From positions 248,001 through 312,000 of the forward strand of contig NZ_JANFMV010000001.1 in the NCBI RefSeq assembly GCF_024385575.1: 64,000 nucleotides of DNA, given 5' to 3'. The DNA is from Rhizobium sp. NRK18 (GTDB lineage Bacteria > Pseudomonadota > Alphaproteobacteria > Rhizobiales > Rhizobiaceae). The position numbers and the translations under genes are program-made. A model generated the notes under the pieces. That model was not told the DNA's origin. It did not search any database and saw nothing but the letters and a program-made list of their open reading frames with translations. Below, in pieces: positions 36,400-47,158 of this stretch. Numbering within the stretch: the first letter of the stretch is position 1; every line of letters begins with the position of its first letter.

Positions 36400-37667
36400 T
36401 GTCCGGCGGCAGCGGCGAAGGCGCCGATGCGGTATCGCGCGCGGTCGACAGGATCGCGCGCGAAGACCAGGGCAGGCTGCTCGCCGTTCTGGTGCGCTCG
36501 CTGCGCAATTTCCAGCTTGCCGAAGACAGTCTCCAGGATGCGCTGGAATCGGCGCTTGTGCACTGGCGGCGCAATGGAGTGCCGCAGTCGCCTGCCGCCT
36601 GGCTGTTGCAGGCAGCGCGCCGCAAGGCCATTGACCGGCTGCGGCGGACGGCCAATTTCGACGGCAAGGCGGGCGAGGTCGCCTTCCTCCTCGAAAATGC
36701 CATTGCGGAGGCCAATGAACGGCGGGACGAGCCGATCGAGGACGACCGGCTGAAGCTCATCTTCGCCTGCTGCCATCCGGCGATCGACCGAAAGACCTGC
36801 GTGGCGCTGACCCTGCGATCCGTCAGCGGCCTGAAGACGGAGGAAATCGCCGACGCATTTGTCGACAGTCCGACGGGCATGGCGCAGCGGCTGGTCCGGG
36901 CCCGCCAGAAGATTGCCGCTGCCGGGATCGCGTTCGAGGTTCCGGGACCCGAGAGCTGGGCCGAGAGGCTGGAGAGCGTCCTTGCCGTCATCTACCTCAC
37001 CTTCAACGAAGGCTATGCCGCCGCGGGCGACGAGATCCTTCGCGCCGATCTTTGCGAGGAGGCGATCCGGCTTGCCCATCTTGTGATGGGCCTGCTGCCC
37101 GGCGAGGCGGAGGTGGAAGGGCTGGCCGCGCTGATGACCTTGCATCATGCCCGACGGCATGGGCGAACTGCGCCCGACGGAATACCGTTGTCGCTCGAAG
37201 AGCAGGACCGGAGCCTTTGGGATCGCGAGGAGATTTCCCGAGGCACGAAGCTCTTGGACATGGCGATGCGACGCGGCAATCCGGGGCAGTATCAGATCCA
37301 GGCGGCGATCGCCGCGCTGCATGCCGAGGCGCCGGACTTTGCGAGCACCGATTGGCGGCAGATCGCACTTCTTTACGGCGTTCTGACATCCATGGCAAAC
37401 AATCCAGTGTTCGAACTCAACCGGATTGCGGCGGTCTCCTTTTATCAGGGACCCGAAAAGGCGCTCGCCCTATTGAAACCGATTGCGCCGGCGCTCGTAC
37501 AGTACCAGCCGTTTCATGCGCTGCATGCCGATCTTCTCGTGCGATGCGGAGAGATCGAGGCGGCGCGGCTCGCCTATCGCAGCGCCATCGACCTGTCGCA
37601 GTCGGGTGCGGAGAAACGGTTCCTGGAGCGGCGGCTTGCCGTCCTTGCTGTCAGCGGGCGTGGGTGA
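36399..37667 (+). CDS. ECF sigma factor of the ECF42 (TPR-extended) group
   Basis: A 422-residue sigma factor. Region 2 is SLRNFQLAEDSLQDALESALVHW with AWLLQAARRKAIDRLRR; region 4 is CVALTLRSVSGLKTEEIADAF with SPTGMAQRLVRARQKI. A C-terminal extension of about 230 residues is the group hallmark and serves in place of an anti-sigma factor. Neither an anti-sigma gene nor a transmembrane protein is adjacent. The last 17 bp overlap the converging LysE gene. Confidence 0.92.
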   Translation: MSGGSGEGADAVSRAVDRIAREDQGRLLAVLVRSLRNFQLAEDSLQDALESALVHWRRNGVPQSPAAWLLQAARRKAIDRLRRTANFDGKAGEVAFLLENAIAEANERRDEPIEDDRLKLIFACCHPAIDRKTCVALTLRSVSGLKTEEIADAFVDSPTGMAQRLVRARQKIAAAGIAFEVPGPESWAERLESVLAVIYLTFNEGYAAAGDEILRADLCEEAIRLAHLVMGLLPGEAEVEGLAALMTLHHARRHGRTAPDGIPLSLEEQDRSLWDREEISRGTKLLDMAMRRGNPGQYQIQAAIAALHAEAPDFASTDWRQIALLYGVLTSMANNPVFELNRIAAVSFYQGPEKALALLKPIAPALVQYQPFHALHADLLVRCGEIEAARLAYRSAIDLSQSGAEKRFLERRLAVLAVSGRG

Positions 37668-38298
37668 AGAAGATCTTGACCGCGAAAATCGAGAAGACAC
37701 CGGCAAAGGTGTAGTCGATCCAGCGCAGGACGCGGCGATTGGCCATCAGCCATCCTGACAGCCAGCCGGCGGCCAGGATGATGGCGATCGTCACCGGCAG
37801 GGCCAGGGCGATGAAATAGAAGCCGAGGAACAGCAGCTTGCCGGTCACATGCGGATCGGAGGCCTGAACGAATTGCGGCAGGAAGGTCATGAAGAAGATG
37901 ATGACCTTCGGATTGAGCAGGTTGACCCAGAAACCGTTCAGCAGCGCCTCCATGTGCGAACCACGCCTTTCGACGCCGGCTTCTGCCGCCATGACGAAGT
38001 TGGATCCCTTGCGAATGGCGTGGAAGGCCAGCCACAAGAGATAGGCCGCGCCACCGGTCTTCAACACGAAGAAGGCGGCCGGCGAGGCAACGATCAGGGC
38101 TGAAATGCCGAACGCCACAAGCACCGTATGGATGACAAGGCCGATATTTGTGCCGAGCAGCACCATGAAGGCGGAACTCCGGCCCTCCTTCAGCGCCCTG
38201 CCGATCTGCAGCGTCATGTCCGGTCCCGGCGTCAGCGTCAGCAGCATGCAGGCGGCGGCGAAGGTCAGCAGGGTGGGGAGACTTGGAACGAAGTCCAT
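37651..38298 (-). CDS. LysE/RhtB family amino-acid exporter
   Basis: A 215-residue permease with six segments. Family motif: LLTLTPGPDMTLQIGRALKEGR, followed by GTNIGLVIHTVLVAFG and FWVNLLNPKVIIFFMTFLPQF. Substrate is an amino acid or derivative, unknown. The stop falls inside the end of the sigma-factor gene. Start ATG 38298; divergent from purC. Confidence 0.9.
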   Translation of the reverse strand: MDFVPSLPTLLTFAAACMLLTLTPGPDMTLQIGRALKEGRSSAFMVLLGTNIGLVIHTVLVAFGISALIVASPAAFFVLKTGGAAYLLWLAFHAIRKGSNFVMAAEAGVERRGSHMEALLNGFWVNLLNPKVIIFFMTFLPQFVQASDPHVTGKLLFLGFYFIALALPVTIAIILAAGWLSGWLMANRRVLRWIDYTFAGVFSIFAVKIFFTHAR

Positions 38299-38453
38299 GG
38301 TTTGCTCTCGAGGTTCGAAGATGGTGCGCCCCTCTTACACCGGGCCCGGACGCGGGGGAAGATGGCGGCCGCGATCCTTGCCAACCCCGAGCCTTCTTGC
38401 TATCGCGGATCAGCAATCGCCGCGCTGCGGCAAAGACATGATGCGAGGCCGAT

Positions 38454-39401
38454 GTGCGCACCCTGACCGATGCCTATATTCCGGAACTGCCGAATTATTA
38501 TCGCGGCAAGGTGCGCGAGAACTACGACCTTCCGGACGGCAGCCGCGTCATCATTTCGACCGACCGCATCAGCGCCTTCGACCGCATCCTGACCTGCATT
38601 CCCTACAAGGGTCAGGTGCTGACGCAGACGGCGCGTTACTGGTTCGAGAAGACTGCAGACATCTGCCCGAACCACGTCATCGACTATCCCGACGTCAATG
38701 TCGTGGTCGGCAAGCGTCTCGATATCCTGCCGGTCGAGATCGTCGTGCGCGGTTATCTAGCCGGCACCACCTCGACGTCCATCCTCACCCTCTACAAGAA
38801 GGGCGAGCGCCAGATGTACGGAGTGACCTTTCCCGATGGGCTGCGTGACAATCAGGTGCTGCCGACGCCGATCATCACGCCGACGAGCAAGGAATTCGAT
38901 GGCGGCCATGACGAGCCGCTGACGCCGGCCGAGATCATCGAAAAGGGACTGCTGACCCAGGAGCAGTGGGACACGGTTTCCCGCTACGCGCTGGCGCTGT
39001 TTGCCCGTGGTCAGGAACTCGCCGCCGAACGCGGTCTCATCCTGGTCGACACGAAGTATGAATTCGGGACCGACGAAAACGGCACGATCATCCTCGCCGA
39101 CGAAATCCACACGCCGGATTCCTCTCGCTACTGGTTTTCCGAGGCCTATGAAGACGCATTCCAGGCCGGTAAGCGGCCGCAGAGCTTCGACAAGGATTTC
39201 ATCCGCTCGTGGGTCGTCGAACGTTGCGACCCGTACAACGACGATATTCCGGAAATTCCGGCCTCGCTGATCGAGGAAGCGTCGAAGGTCTATATCGAGG
39301 CTTACGAGATGATCACGGGCAGCCGGTTCGTTCCCGATGACAGCTTTGATACGCCGCTTGCGCGGGTTCGCGCCCACTTGCAGCATCTGTTTGTGAAATA
39401 A
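38454..39401 (+). CDS. purC: SAICAR synthase, long form
   Basis: A 315-residue ligase joining aspartate to CAIR in purine synthesis. Motifs: [39 protein letters not shown] and [16 protein letters not shown] [14 protein letters not shown]. The start is GTG 38454 with GAGG upstream. It belongs to the longer 300-residue (yeast-like) type; rhizobia normally also encode a 254-residue PurC in the purine operon, so this may be a second copy. It stands alone here. Confidence 0.92.
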   Translation: MRTLTDAYIPELPNYYRGKVRENYDLPDGSRVIISTDRISAFDRILTCIPYKGQVLTQTARYWFEKTADICPNHVIDYPDVNVVVGKRLDILPVEIVVRGYLAGTTSTSILTLYKKGERQMYGVTFPDGLRDNQVLPTPIITPTSKEFDGGHDEPLTPAEIIEKGLLTQEQWDTVSRYALALFARGQELAAERGLILVDTKYEFGTDENGTIILADEIHTPDSSRYWFSEAYEDAFQAGKRPQSFDKDFIRSWVVERCDPYNDDIPEIPASLIEEASKVYIEAYEMITGSRFVPDDSFDTPLARVRAHLQHLFVK

Positions 39402-39527
39402 AGCAGACGTCGGCGTGCTGGTCATGCCGATGATTGATGCTAGATTACCGGAAATTAATTGGCGGTCCCCGATGTGACATGTTAGCGCATGTCATATTGT
39501 TGGATTGCGCATTGCCCCGGGATTTTC

Positions 39528-40730
39528 ATGAAAAGACGCTATTTCCTCGCCCTTGCTCCGCTTCTGCTTGCGCTGTCGGCCTGCAGTGATTCAGGTTCCA
39601 GTGAAAAAGCCGGGGGGGCTCGGGGCGGTCGTGAAGTCACGGTCGGCGTCATCAAGATGGAGAGCGGGACGGCTCCGGTGACGATCGTGCTGCCTGGTCG
39701 GGCGGTGTCGTATCGCTCCGCGGACATCCGGCCGCAGGTCGGCGGCATGATCAAGGAGATCGCCTACAAGGAGGGCACTCCGGTCAAGCAGGGCGACCTG
39801 CTGTTCAAGATCGAGGACGATACCTACGTTGCGGCCGTGGCGGAAGCCGAAGCGGCTCTGGCCAAGGCGCAGGCGAGTGTGCCGTCCGCCGAGGCCAATT
39901 ACGAGCGTTATCAGCGGCTGGTCAAAAGCGGCGGGGCAACCGAGATCGCCCTTGACGATGCCCAGGTGGCCTTGCTGCAGGCGAAGGCAGACGTCTCTTC
40001 GACCCAGGCCGCGCTGCAATCTGCCAAGATCAATCTCCAGCATACGGAAATCCGGGCGCCCTTCGACGGCATTGCCGATGTTTCCGCCTTCAGCATCGGA
40101 AACCTCGTGACGGCAAGCCAGAGCGATGCGCTGACCACCATTCGCCAGACCGACCCGATCTATGTCGATCTCAGCGATTCGAGTGTCAATCTGCTGCGCT
40201 TCCGCACGGCGATCGAGTCGGGAGCGCTCAGCGGCAATGTTCGTCAGGCTCCCATCAGCCTTACGCTCGAAAACGGCGACAAGTATGACCAGACCGGAAC
40301 CTTCGATGTGCCGAAATCGACGGTCAGCGAGGCGACGGGGTCCTTCACCATCCGAGCGTCCTTCCCCAATCCGAAGCGCATGCTGGTGCCGGGAATGTTT
40401 GTCCGTGCGACCCTGGAGATCGGCGAACAGAAGGGCTACCTGATCCCGCAGCGGGCGGCGAGCCGCGATTCGGAAGGCAACCTCACCGCGCGCTTCGTCA
40501 GCAAGGACGGCAAGGTCGAGACCCGAACGTTCAACAAGGCCACAGCCTCCGGCAACAGCTGGCTCGTCCAGTCGCAGATCGCCGACGGCGATCAGCTGAT
40601 CATCGACGGACTGCAATCCATATCCGACGGCATGACCGTGAAGACCAAGGACGTGACACTGGACAAGACCGGTGTGGCGCATGACGTGGAAGCGCAAGGG
40701 GACGGCGCGGCAGCGAAGCCGACCAAATAG
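39528..40730 (+). CDS. RND efflux adaptor (membrane fusion lipoprotein)
   Basis: A 400-residue periplasmic adaptor of the AcrA/MexA family. A lipoprotein signal ends with the lipobox LSAC (Cys19). The barrel-sandwich lipoyl halves (RPQVGGMIKEIAYKEGTPVKQGDLLFKIED and TEIRAPFDGIADVS) flank a coiled-coil hairpin, about 95-165. First gene of a complete tripartite operon; no regulator is adjacent. ATG 39528 is chosen to give the lipoprotein signal. Confidence 0.93.
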   Translation: MKRRYFLALAPLLLALSACSDSGSSEKAGGARGGREVTVGVIKMESGTAPVTIVLPGRAVSYRSADIRPQVGGMIKEIAYKEGTPVKQGDLLFKIEDDTYVAAVAEAEAALAKAQASVPSAEANYERYQRLVKSGGATEIALDDAQVALLQAKADVSSTQAALQSAKINLQHTEIRAPFDGIADVSAFSIGNLVTASQSDALTTIRQTDPIYVDLSDSSVNLLRFRTAIESGALSGNVRQAPISLTLENGDKYDQTGTFDVPKSTVSEATGSFTIRASFPNPKRMLVPGMFVRATLEIGEQKGYLIPQRAASRDSEGNLTARFVSKDGKVETRTFNKATASGNSWLVQSQIADGDQLIIDGLQSISDGMTVKTKDVTLDKTGVAHDVEAQGDGAAAKPTK

Positions 40731-40776
40731 GTCCTGACCTCGCTTTCATGACGGCATTCCCATACAGGATTTTTTA

Positions 40777-43700
40777 ATGGCAAGCTTTTTCATCAGACGG
40801 CCGATTTTTGCCTGGGTTATCGCGATCGTCATCATGCTCGGCGGCGCGCTGTCGATCTATACGCTGGCCATATCGCAATATCCGGACATCGCGCCGACAA
40901 CCGTGCGCATTTCCGCCACCTATAGCGGTGCGTCCGCCGACACGGTGCAGAACTCGGTGACCACGGTCATCGAAAACGCCATGACCGGCCTTGACGACCT
41001 GACCTACATGACCTCGTCGTCTTCGACGGGCTCGGCGTCGGTGACGCTGACCTTCGGCAATTCGATCGATCCGGACATCGCCCAGGTCCAGGTCCAGAAC
41101 AAGCTGCAGCTGGTGGAATCGCAGCTGCCGGACAGCGTCCAGCAGAAGGGCGTGCGCGTCACCCGGTCATCGACGTCGATCCTGATGGTTGGCGCGCTGG
41201 TATCGACCGACGGCAAGCGGACCTCGGCACAGCTCGGCAACCTGATGTCGACGTCCATCGAAGACCAGATTCAGCGCGTCGAGGGTGTCGGATCGATCAA
41301 CGTCTTCGGTTCGGGCTACGCCATGCGCATCTGGCTCGATCCGCTGAAGATGTACAAGTACCAGTTGATTCCGAGCGATGTGACATCCGCGGTCGAGGCG
41401 CAGAACAAGCAGGTTGCCGTCGGTTCGCTCGGTGCCTTGCCGGCCGTCGAGGGGCAGCAGATCAATGTCACCGTGACCGCGCAGAGCCAGTTGAAGTCGG
41501 TCAGCGATTTCCAGGCGATCATCCTGAAGACCGAAGCGGACGGTTCGACCGTCAGGCTCGGCGACGTCGCGCGCATCGAGATCGGCCAGGAAAGCTACGG
41601 ATCCGAGTCGCGCTACAACGGCAATCCGTCCGCCGGCTTCGCGGTCAACCTCGCGACCGGCGCCAACGCGATCGACACGTCTGCCCGCGTCGAAAGCGCG
41701 CTTGCCACCATCAGCAAGGGTCTGCCGAGCGGCGTCGAGATCGTCTATCCCTATGACACCACGCCCTTCGTCAAGCTGTCGATCGAGAAGGTCGTCGAGA
41801 CCCTGGTCGAAGCGATCGTGCTCGTCTTCTTCGTTCTCCTGATCTTCCTGCAGAATCTTAGGGCGACCTTCATTCCGATGATTGCCGTTCCGGTGGTGCT
41901 GCTCGGTACCTTCGGCATCCTTTCGCTGACCGGATTCACGATCAACACGCTCACCATGTTCGCGATGGTGCTGGCGATCGGTCTGCTCGTCGACGACGCC
42001 ATCGTGGTGGTCGAGAACGTCGAGCGCCTGATGGCGACCGAACGCCTGTCGCCGGTGGCGGCGACGGAAAAGTCGATGGGCGAGATTACCGGCGCCATCG
42101 TCGGCATCGCGCTCGTGCTGACGGCCGTCTTCATTCCGATGGCCTTCTTCGGCGGATCGGTCGGGGTCATCTACCAGCAATTTTCGGTGACCATCGTCTC
42201 GGCGATGCTTCTCTCGGCGCTGGTCGCGATCGTGCTCACCCCGGCGCTTTGCGCCACCATGCTGAAGCCGATCGACCATGACAAGGAGCCGAACGCGCTG
42301 GCCGGATGGTTCAACCGTTGGTTCGGTCGCGCCACCAACGGCTACGGAAAGACCGTCGGCGGACTGCTCAAGCGTCCCATTCGCGTGCTCATCCTGTTCC
42401 TTGCCATCGGTATCGGCTGTGCGGGCCTCTTCACCAGAATTCCAAGTTCCTTCCTGCCGCAGGAAGACCAGGGCGTTCTGATGACGATGATCACCCTGCC
42501 GGACGGGGCGACCATCGAGCGCACCAAGTCGGTGATGGAAAAGGTCGAGAACTATTATCTGACCCAGGAGAAGGGCGACGTGCAGGCCGTGTTCGGCGCT
42601 CTCGGCTTCAGCTTCGGCAGCACCGGCCAGAACTCCGCCATGCTGTTCGTCAAGCTCAAGGATTTCGACGAGCGGACGGCGGCCGACCAGAGCGCAAGCG
42701 CGATTGCCGGCCGGGCGATGCGCTTCTTCTCCACGATCCGCGACGCGCAGGTCTTCGCGCTGCAGCCGCCGGCCATTCCCCGCATGGGCAATACCAACGG
42801 TTTCTCCATGTATCTCGTCGATACGGGCAATCAGGGCGTGACCGCACTCAACAATGCGGCCAACGAGCTTGCGGAGCGTGGCGCGCAGAACTCGCTCGTC
42901 AATTCGATCCGTGGCAATTCGAAGTCGCTCGAATCGCAGATGAAGATCGTCATCGATCAGGAAAAGGCCGGCGCGATGGACGTCAGCCTGAGCGAGATCA
43001 ACGCCATGCTGTCGACCGTCTTCGGGGGCACGAATGTCAATGATTTCGATCTCAACGGCGATCTGAAGCCGGTCTATGTCGAAGGCGATGCGCCCTTCCG
43101 CATGCAGCCCGAGGATCTGAACTACTGGTACGCCCGCAACACGAACGGCGACATGGTGCCGTTCTCGAGTTTCGCCAAGGTCGAATGGGTCCAGGGGTCG
43201 CCGTCGCTGGCGCGGTTCGACGGCACCAATGCGATTGCGATCAGCGGTTCGGCCGGGACCGGCGTCAGCTCCGGTGCCGCCATGGACGAGATGGAGCGTC
43301 TCGTTTCCCAACTCGATGGCGGCTACACCGTCGCCTGGGAAGGCATTTCCTATCAGGAGCGGCTCTCCGGAAACCAGGCGCCTTATCTTTATGCGATTTC
43401 GATTCTGGTCGTCTTCCTGTGCCTTGCCGCGCTCTATGAAAGCTGGTCGATCCCGTTCTCGGTGATCATGGCCGTGCCGATCGGCGTGTTCGGAGCGCTT
43501 GCCGCCGCCACGCTGTTCTCGCAATCGAACGACGTCTACTTCAAGGTCGGACTGCTGACGACCATTGGTCTGGCGGCGAAGAACGCCATCCTCATCGTCG
43601 AGTTTGCCAGGGACCGGCAGGAATCCGGCATGGGGCTGATGGAAGCGGCGCTGGAGGCGGCACGCCTGCGCCTGCGGCCGATCGTCATGACCTCGCTTGC

Positions 43701-43917
43701 CTTCATTCTCGGCGTGCTGCCGCTCGCAGTCGCCAGCGGTGCGGGATCGAAGGCGCAGAACTCGATCGGCATCGGCGTGCTCGGCGGCATGCTGGCGGCC
43801 ACGCTGCTCGGCATCTTCTTCGTCCCGAGCTTCTTCGTGATGATTCGGAGGCTCGCCGGAGCGAAGGCCCTGCGCAAGGCAGGTGTGGCAGATAAGTCAG
43901 CCGATCCCAATGAGTGA
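40777..43917 (+). CDS. RND efflux pump, HAE1 family
   Basis: A 1046-residue proton-driven pump of the AcrB/MexB type. Opening MASFFIRRPIFAWVIAIVIM, twelve membrane segments, and the proton relay DD in GLLVDDAIVVVENVERLM. The second half carries the conserved GLAAKNAILIVEFARDRQ. It exports hydrophobic compounds, drugs or plant phenolics; the actual substrate is unknown. Between the adaptor and the outer membrane factor, spacing 46 and 122 bp. Confidence 0.96.
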   Translation: MASFFIRRPIFAWVIAIVIMLGGALSIYTLAISQYPDIAPTTVRISATYSGASADTVQNSVTTVIENAMTGLDDLTYMTSSSSTGSASVTLTFGNSIDPDIAQVQVQNKLQLVESQLPDSVQQKGVRVTRSSTSILMVGALVSTDGKRTSAQLGNLMSTSIEDQIQRVEGVGSINVFGSGYAMRIWLDPLKMYKYQLIPSDVTSAVEAQNKQVAVGSLGALPAVEGQQINVTVTAQSQLKSVSDFQAIILKTEADGSTVRLGDVARIEIGQESYGSESRYNGNPSAGFAVNLATGANAIDTSARVESALATISKGLPSGVEIVYPYDTTPFVKLSIEKVVETLVEAIVLVFFVLLIFLQNLRATFIPMIAVPVVLLGTFGILSLTGFTINTLTMFAMVLAIGLLVDDAIVVVENVERLMATERLSPVAATEKSMGEITGAIVGIALVLTAVFIPMAFFGGSVGVIYQQFSVTIVSAMLLSALVAIVLTPALCATMLKPIDHDKEPNALAGWFNRWFGRATNGYGKTVGGLLKRPIRVLILFLAIGIGCAGLFTRIPSSFLPQEDQGVLMTMITLPDGATIERTKSVMEKVENYYLTQEKGDVQAVFGALGFSFGSTGQNSAMLFVKLKDFDERTAADQSASAIAGRAMRFFSTIRDAQVFALQPPAIPRMGNTNGFSMYLVDTGNQGVTALNNAANELAERGAQNSLVNSIRGNSKSLESQMKIVIDQEKAGAMDVSLSEINAMLSTVFGGTNVNDFDLNGDLKPVYVEGDAPFRMQPEDLNYWYARNTNGDMVPFSSFAKVEWVQGSPSLARFDGTNAIAISGSAGTGVSSGAAMDEMERLVSQLDGGYTVAWEGISYQERLSGNQAPYLYAISILVVFLCLAALYESWSIPFSVIMAVPIGVFGALAAATLFSQSNDVYFKVGLLTTIGLAAKNAILIVEFARDRQESGMGLMEAALEAARLRLRPIVMTSLAFILGVLPLAVASGAGSKAQNSIGIGVLGGMLAATLLGIFFVPSFFVMIRRLAGAKALRKAGVADKSADPNE

Positions 43918-44039
43918 CCTTGTCGAGGCCTGCCGGGATTGTATGAAGCCGCCATTCAGGGCAGTCTCTGCGCCGATAAGGCCGGGTCAATTCGTATCCC
44001 GGCCCGCCGGGTCATCCGCAGTACCAGAGTTGGAATAAC

Positions 44040-45440
44040 ATGACGCTTTCCATTCGTCGATTTGCGCCCCTGATGTTCGTCGCCCTGTCCGGCTGCATGG
44101 TCGGACCGGATTACGAGGCGCCGCAAACGCCACTGCCGGTCAAGTTTTCCGAGGGCCGCAATGCCAGCATCGGCAATGTCAGTCTGAAGCCCTGGTGGAC
44201 GGCATTCACCGACCAGCGCCTCAACAGCCTGGTTGCGCAGGGCATGGCGCAGAACCTCGACGTCCTGCAGGCGGTCGAGCGCATCCAGTCCTCCGAAGCC
44301 AATGTCACCTCGGCCGGCGCGGGTTCGCTGCCGAGCCTGACGGGATCCGCTTCCCAGACCTTCAGCGGATCTGATGGCAGCTATTCGGGCCGGACCAACC
44401 GCTCCACCAGCGAGGGTGGTCTCTCCGTCTCGTGGCTGCTCGACCTGTTCGGCGAATATCGCCGCTCGAAGGAAAGTGCGCGTGCCTCGCTCGATGCAGC
44501 CTATGCCAGCGCCGATGTGGCACGCCTGTCGCTGCTCTCCGATCTCGTCACGTCCTATATCGACGTGCGCTATTACCAGGAGCGCATGGCGATCGCCCGT
44601 GATAACCTGAAGTCCCGGCAGGAAACGCTGGAGCTCACCAAGTTCCGTCTCGACGCGGGCGCCGCATCGCGTCTCGACGTCGTGCAGGCCGAAGGCCTTG
44701 TCAATTCGACGCTCGCCGACATGTCGACGCTGGAAACGAGTTTCCGCAAGTCGGCGCACCATGTCGCGACCCTGATCGGCCTGCCGGCCGCCTCGCTCGT
44801 CTCCGACCTTTCCCGGTCCAGCGGTCAGCCGGTGGCGCATGACGCGGTTCGCACCGGCATTCCCGCCGATCTCGTGCGCAACCGTCCGGATATCCGCAAG
44901 GCCGAGCGCGAGCTTGCTGCCGCTGTCGCCGATATCGGCGTCGCCAAGGCGCAGCTCTTCCCGAGCATCAAGCTCAGCGGCTCGATCTCGCCCTCCTACA
45001 TCAAGTCGAATTCCGCCAGCGGCGGCATCACCAGCTGGTCCTTCGGTCCGACGCTCAACCTGCCGATCTTCGACGGCGGCGCGCTGAGGGCGAATGTGCA
45101 GAGCAAGGAATCGGCTGCTCGCGGCGCCTATCTCGCCTGGAAGCAGACGGTGCTGAACGCCATCGAGGAAGTGGAAAACGCCATGGTCGCGCTGTCGCGC
45201 GATGGCAAGGCGGTCTCGGCATCGCGTGCCGAAGTGTCGTCCTATCGCGAGGCGCTCGATCTGTCGACCGCAAGCTACAAGGACGGCGCGTCCTCGCTGC
45301 TCGACGTCCTCGACGCCCAGCGCTCGGTCTCCACCGCGCAGGCGAACCTCGCACAGGCGGTCCGCCAGATGGCGGCCGATTACGTCACGCTCAACGTCGC
45401 CATCGGCGGCGGCTATGCGGCGGGTCGGCTGACCCAGTAA
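44040..45440 (+). CDS. Outer membrane efflux lipoprotein (NodT/OprM family)
   Basis: A 466-residue channel. Lipobox LSGC at Cys19 with the following MVGPDYEAP, a signature of this family. Two OEP repeats are visible: residues 50-250 and 260-460, with AGLFDLFG-like WLLDLFGEYRRSKESARA and NRPDIRKAERELAAAVADIGVAKAQLFPSIKLSGS. Completes the tripartite pump. A strong hairpin follows. Confidence 0.94.
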   Translation: MTLSIRRFAPLMFVALSGCMVGPDYEAPQTPLPVKFSEGRNASIGNVSLKPWWTAFTDQRLNSLVAQGMAQNLDVLQAVERIQSSEANVTSAGAGSLPSLTGSASQTFSGSDGSYSGRTNRSTSEGGLSVSWLLDLFGEYRRSKESARASLDAAYASADVARLSLLSDLVTSYIDVRYYQERMAIARDNLKSRQETLELTKFRLDAGAASRLDVVQAEGLVNSTLADMSTLETSFRKSAHHVATLIGLPAASLVSDLSRSSGQPVAHDAVRTGIPADLVRNRPDIRKAERELAAAVADIGVAKAQLFPSIKLSGSISPSYIKSNSASGGITSWSFGPTLNLPIFDGGALRANVQSKESAARGAYLAWKQTVLNAIEEVENAMVALSRDGKAVSASRAEVSSYREALDLSTASYKDGASSLLDVLDAQRSVSTAQANLAQAVRQMAADYVTLNVAIGGGYAAGRLTQ

Positions 45441-45444
45441 GCGC

Positions 45445-45477
45445 TTCTGCCGCACGCCTTCCGGCATTGCGGCAGAA
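45445..45477 (+). terminator. Hairpin terminator after the efflux operon
   Basis: TTCTGCCGCA (45445-45454) pairs with TGCGGCAGAA (45468-45477), a 10-bp perfect stem, followed by TCTGGCCTTTTCTT. The T tract is weak. Confidence 0.6.
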
Positions 45478-45655
45478 ATCTGGCCTTTTCTTATTGCGAT
45501 GCAGCAATCCGTCAGGCTATAAGAGCGCATCCCATATGGATCCGGTGCAATTCCGGATGGCTCTTCTGGCCGCCTATCCGCCAGACAACTCCATTTCTAT
45601 GTGCATGATGCCGGCGCCCCAGATCTTGTGCCGGTTCGCCATATTTGACGGACAT

Positions 45656-47140
45656 ATGAACACACACACTCCCTATTACCGCTCCTGGTTCTTCAACATC
45701 CGGGCAGACATCCTTTCCGGTATCGTCGTGGCGCTGGCGCTGATCCCCGAAGCCATCGGCTTTTCCGCGATCGCCGGCGTCGATCCCAAGGTCGGACTTT
45801 TCGCCTCATTCGCAATCGCCTGTACGGCGGCCTTCACCGGTGGCCGACCCGGCATGATCTCGGCTGCGACCGCTGCGACCGCGGTCGTCATGGTGTCGCT
45901 CGTCAAGGAGCACGGTCTCGACTACCTGTTTGCGGCGACGCTGCTGATGGGCATCCTGCAGATCATCGCGGGTTTCCTGAAACTCGGGCGGGTGATGCGC
46001 TTCGTTTCCCGCTCGGTGATCACCGGCTTCGTCAATGCGCTGGCGATCCTCATCTTCATGGCACAGCTTCCCGAACTGATCGGCGTGCCGACCGCGACCT
46101 ATTACATGATCGCCGGCGGGCTCGCGATCATCTATCTCTTCCCGCGCATAACCAAGGTCATCCCCTCGCCGCTGGTGGCGATCGCGGTGCTGACCGGGGT
46201 GTCGCTCTATTTCGGCATGAATGTGCGCACGGTCGGCGACCTCGGCGAACTGCCATCCAGCCTGCCGTTCTTCTCGCTGCCGCATGTGCCGCTTACCTTC
46301 GAGACGCTGAAGATCATCTTCCCCTATTCGGTGACGCTGGCGGCCGTCGGCCTCCTGGAATCGCTGATGACGGCGCAGATCGTCGACGACATGACCGACA
46401 CCACCAGTTCCAAGAGCCAGGAATGCATCGGCCAGGGGGCGGGCAACATCGCCGCCAGCCTGATCGGCGGCATGGGCGGCTGCGCGATGATCGGCCAGTC
46501 GGTGATCAACGTCACCTCCGGCGGTCGCGGCCGGCTGTCGACCTTCGTCGCCGGCGCCTTCCTCCTGTTCCTGATCCTCGTGCTCGACGACATCGTTCGC
46601 GTCATCCCGATGGCGGCGCTGGTCGCGGTGATGATCATGGTGTCGATCGGCACCTTCTCCTGGAGCTCGATCCTCGATCTGCGAAGCAATCCCTGGCAGT
46701 CCTCGGTGGTCATGTTGGCAACCGTCGTGACCGTCGTTGGCACGCATGATCTCGCCAAGGGCGTACTGGCCGGCGTGCTTCTGTCCGGCATCTTCTTTGC
46801 CGGCAAGGTCGCCAAGCTCTTCCATGTCCGCTCGACGTTGAGCGAGGATGGGACGGTGCGCAGCTACCACGTCGACGGGCAGATCTTCTTTGCCTCGGCG
46901 GAGACCTTCATTGCCGCCTTCGACTTTGCCGATGACGTCAAGCGGGTTGTCATCGACGTGACGGAGGCCCATCTCTGGGACATCACCTCGGTCGGAGCGC
47001 TCGACAAGATCGTCTTCAAGTTTCGTGCCAATGGCATTGAAGTGGAGGTTGTCGGGCTCAACGAGGCGAGCGCCCATATGCTCGACCGCTTCGCCGCACA
47101 TCCGAAGCAGGAAACGAGTGATCTGGCGGCCGCGCATTAG
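45656..47140 (+). CDS. SulP family anion transporter with STAS domain
   Basis: A 494-residue transporter. The SulP core has the opening [25 protein letters not shown] and [18 protein letters not shown], about eleven segments; a C-terminal STAS domain from about 385 contains the [18 protein letters not shown] phosphorylation-like site. The ion may be sulfate, bicarbonate or another anion. ATG 45656 is chosen; an upstream in-frame stretch of 63 codons is not part of the fold. The 215-bp gap upstream includes a terminator and the hairpin ATCCGG...CCGGAT (45540-45556 region). Confidence 0.9.
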   Translation: MNTHTPYYRSWFFNIRADILSGIVVALALIPEAIGFSAIAGVDPKVGLFASFAIACTAAFTGGRPGMISAATAATAVVMVSLVKEHGLDYLFAATLLMGILQIIAGFLKLGRVMRFVSRSVITGFVNALAILIFMAQLPELIGVPTATYYMIAGGLAIIYLFPRITKVIPSPLVAIAVLTGVSLYFGMNVRTVGDLGELPSSLPFFSLPHVPLTFETLKIIFPYSVTLAAVGLLESLMTAQIVDDMTDTTSSKSQECIGQGAGNIAASLIGGMGGCAMIGQSVINVTSGGRGRLSTFVAGAFLLFLILVLDDIVRVIPMAALVAVMIMVSIGTFSWSSILDLRSNPWQSSVVMLATVVTVVGTHDLAKGVLAGVLLSGIFFAGKVAKLFHVRSTLSEDGTVRSYHVDGQIFFASAETFIAAFDFADDVKRVVIDVTEAHLWDITSVGALDKIVFKFRANGIEVEVVGLNEASAHMLDRFAAHPKQETSDLAAAH

Positions 47141-47158
47141 CGGCCGCTGCGGCATTCC

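Noticed and set aside
41167..43524. A 785-codon minus-strand frame opposite the RND pump gene
   Set aside because: Charged, low-complexity composition typical of an antisense shadow in high-GC DNA; the pump gene is certain.
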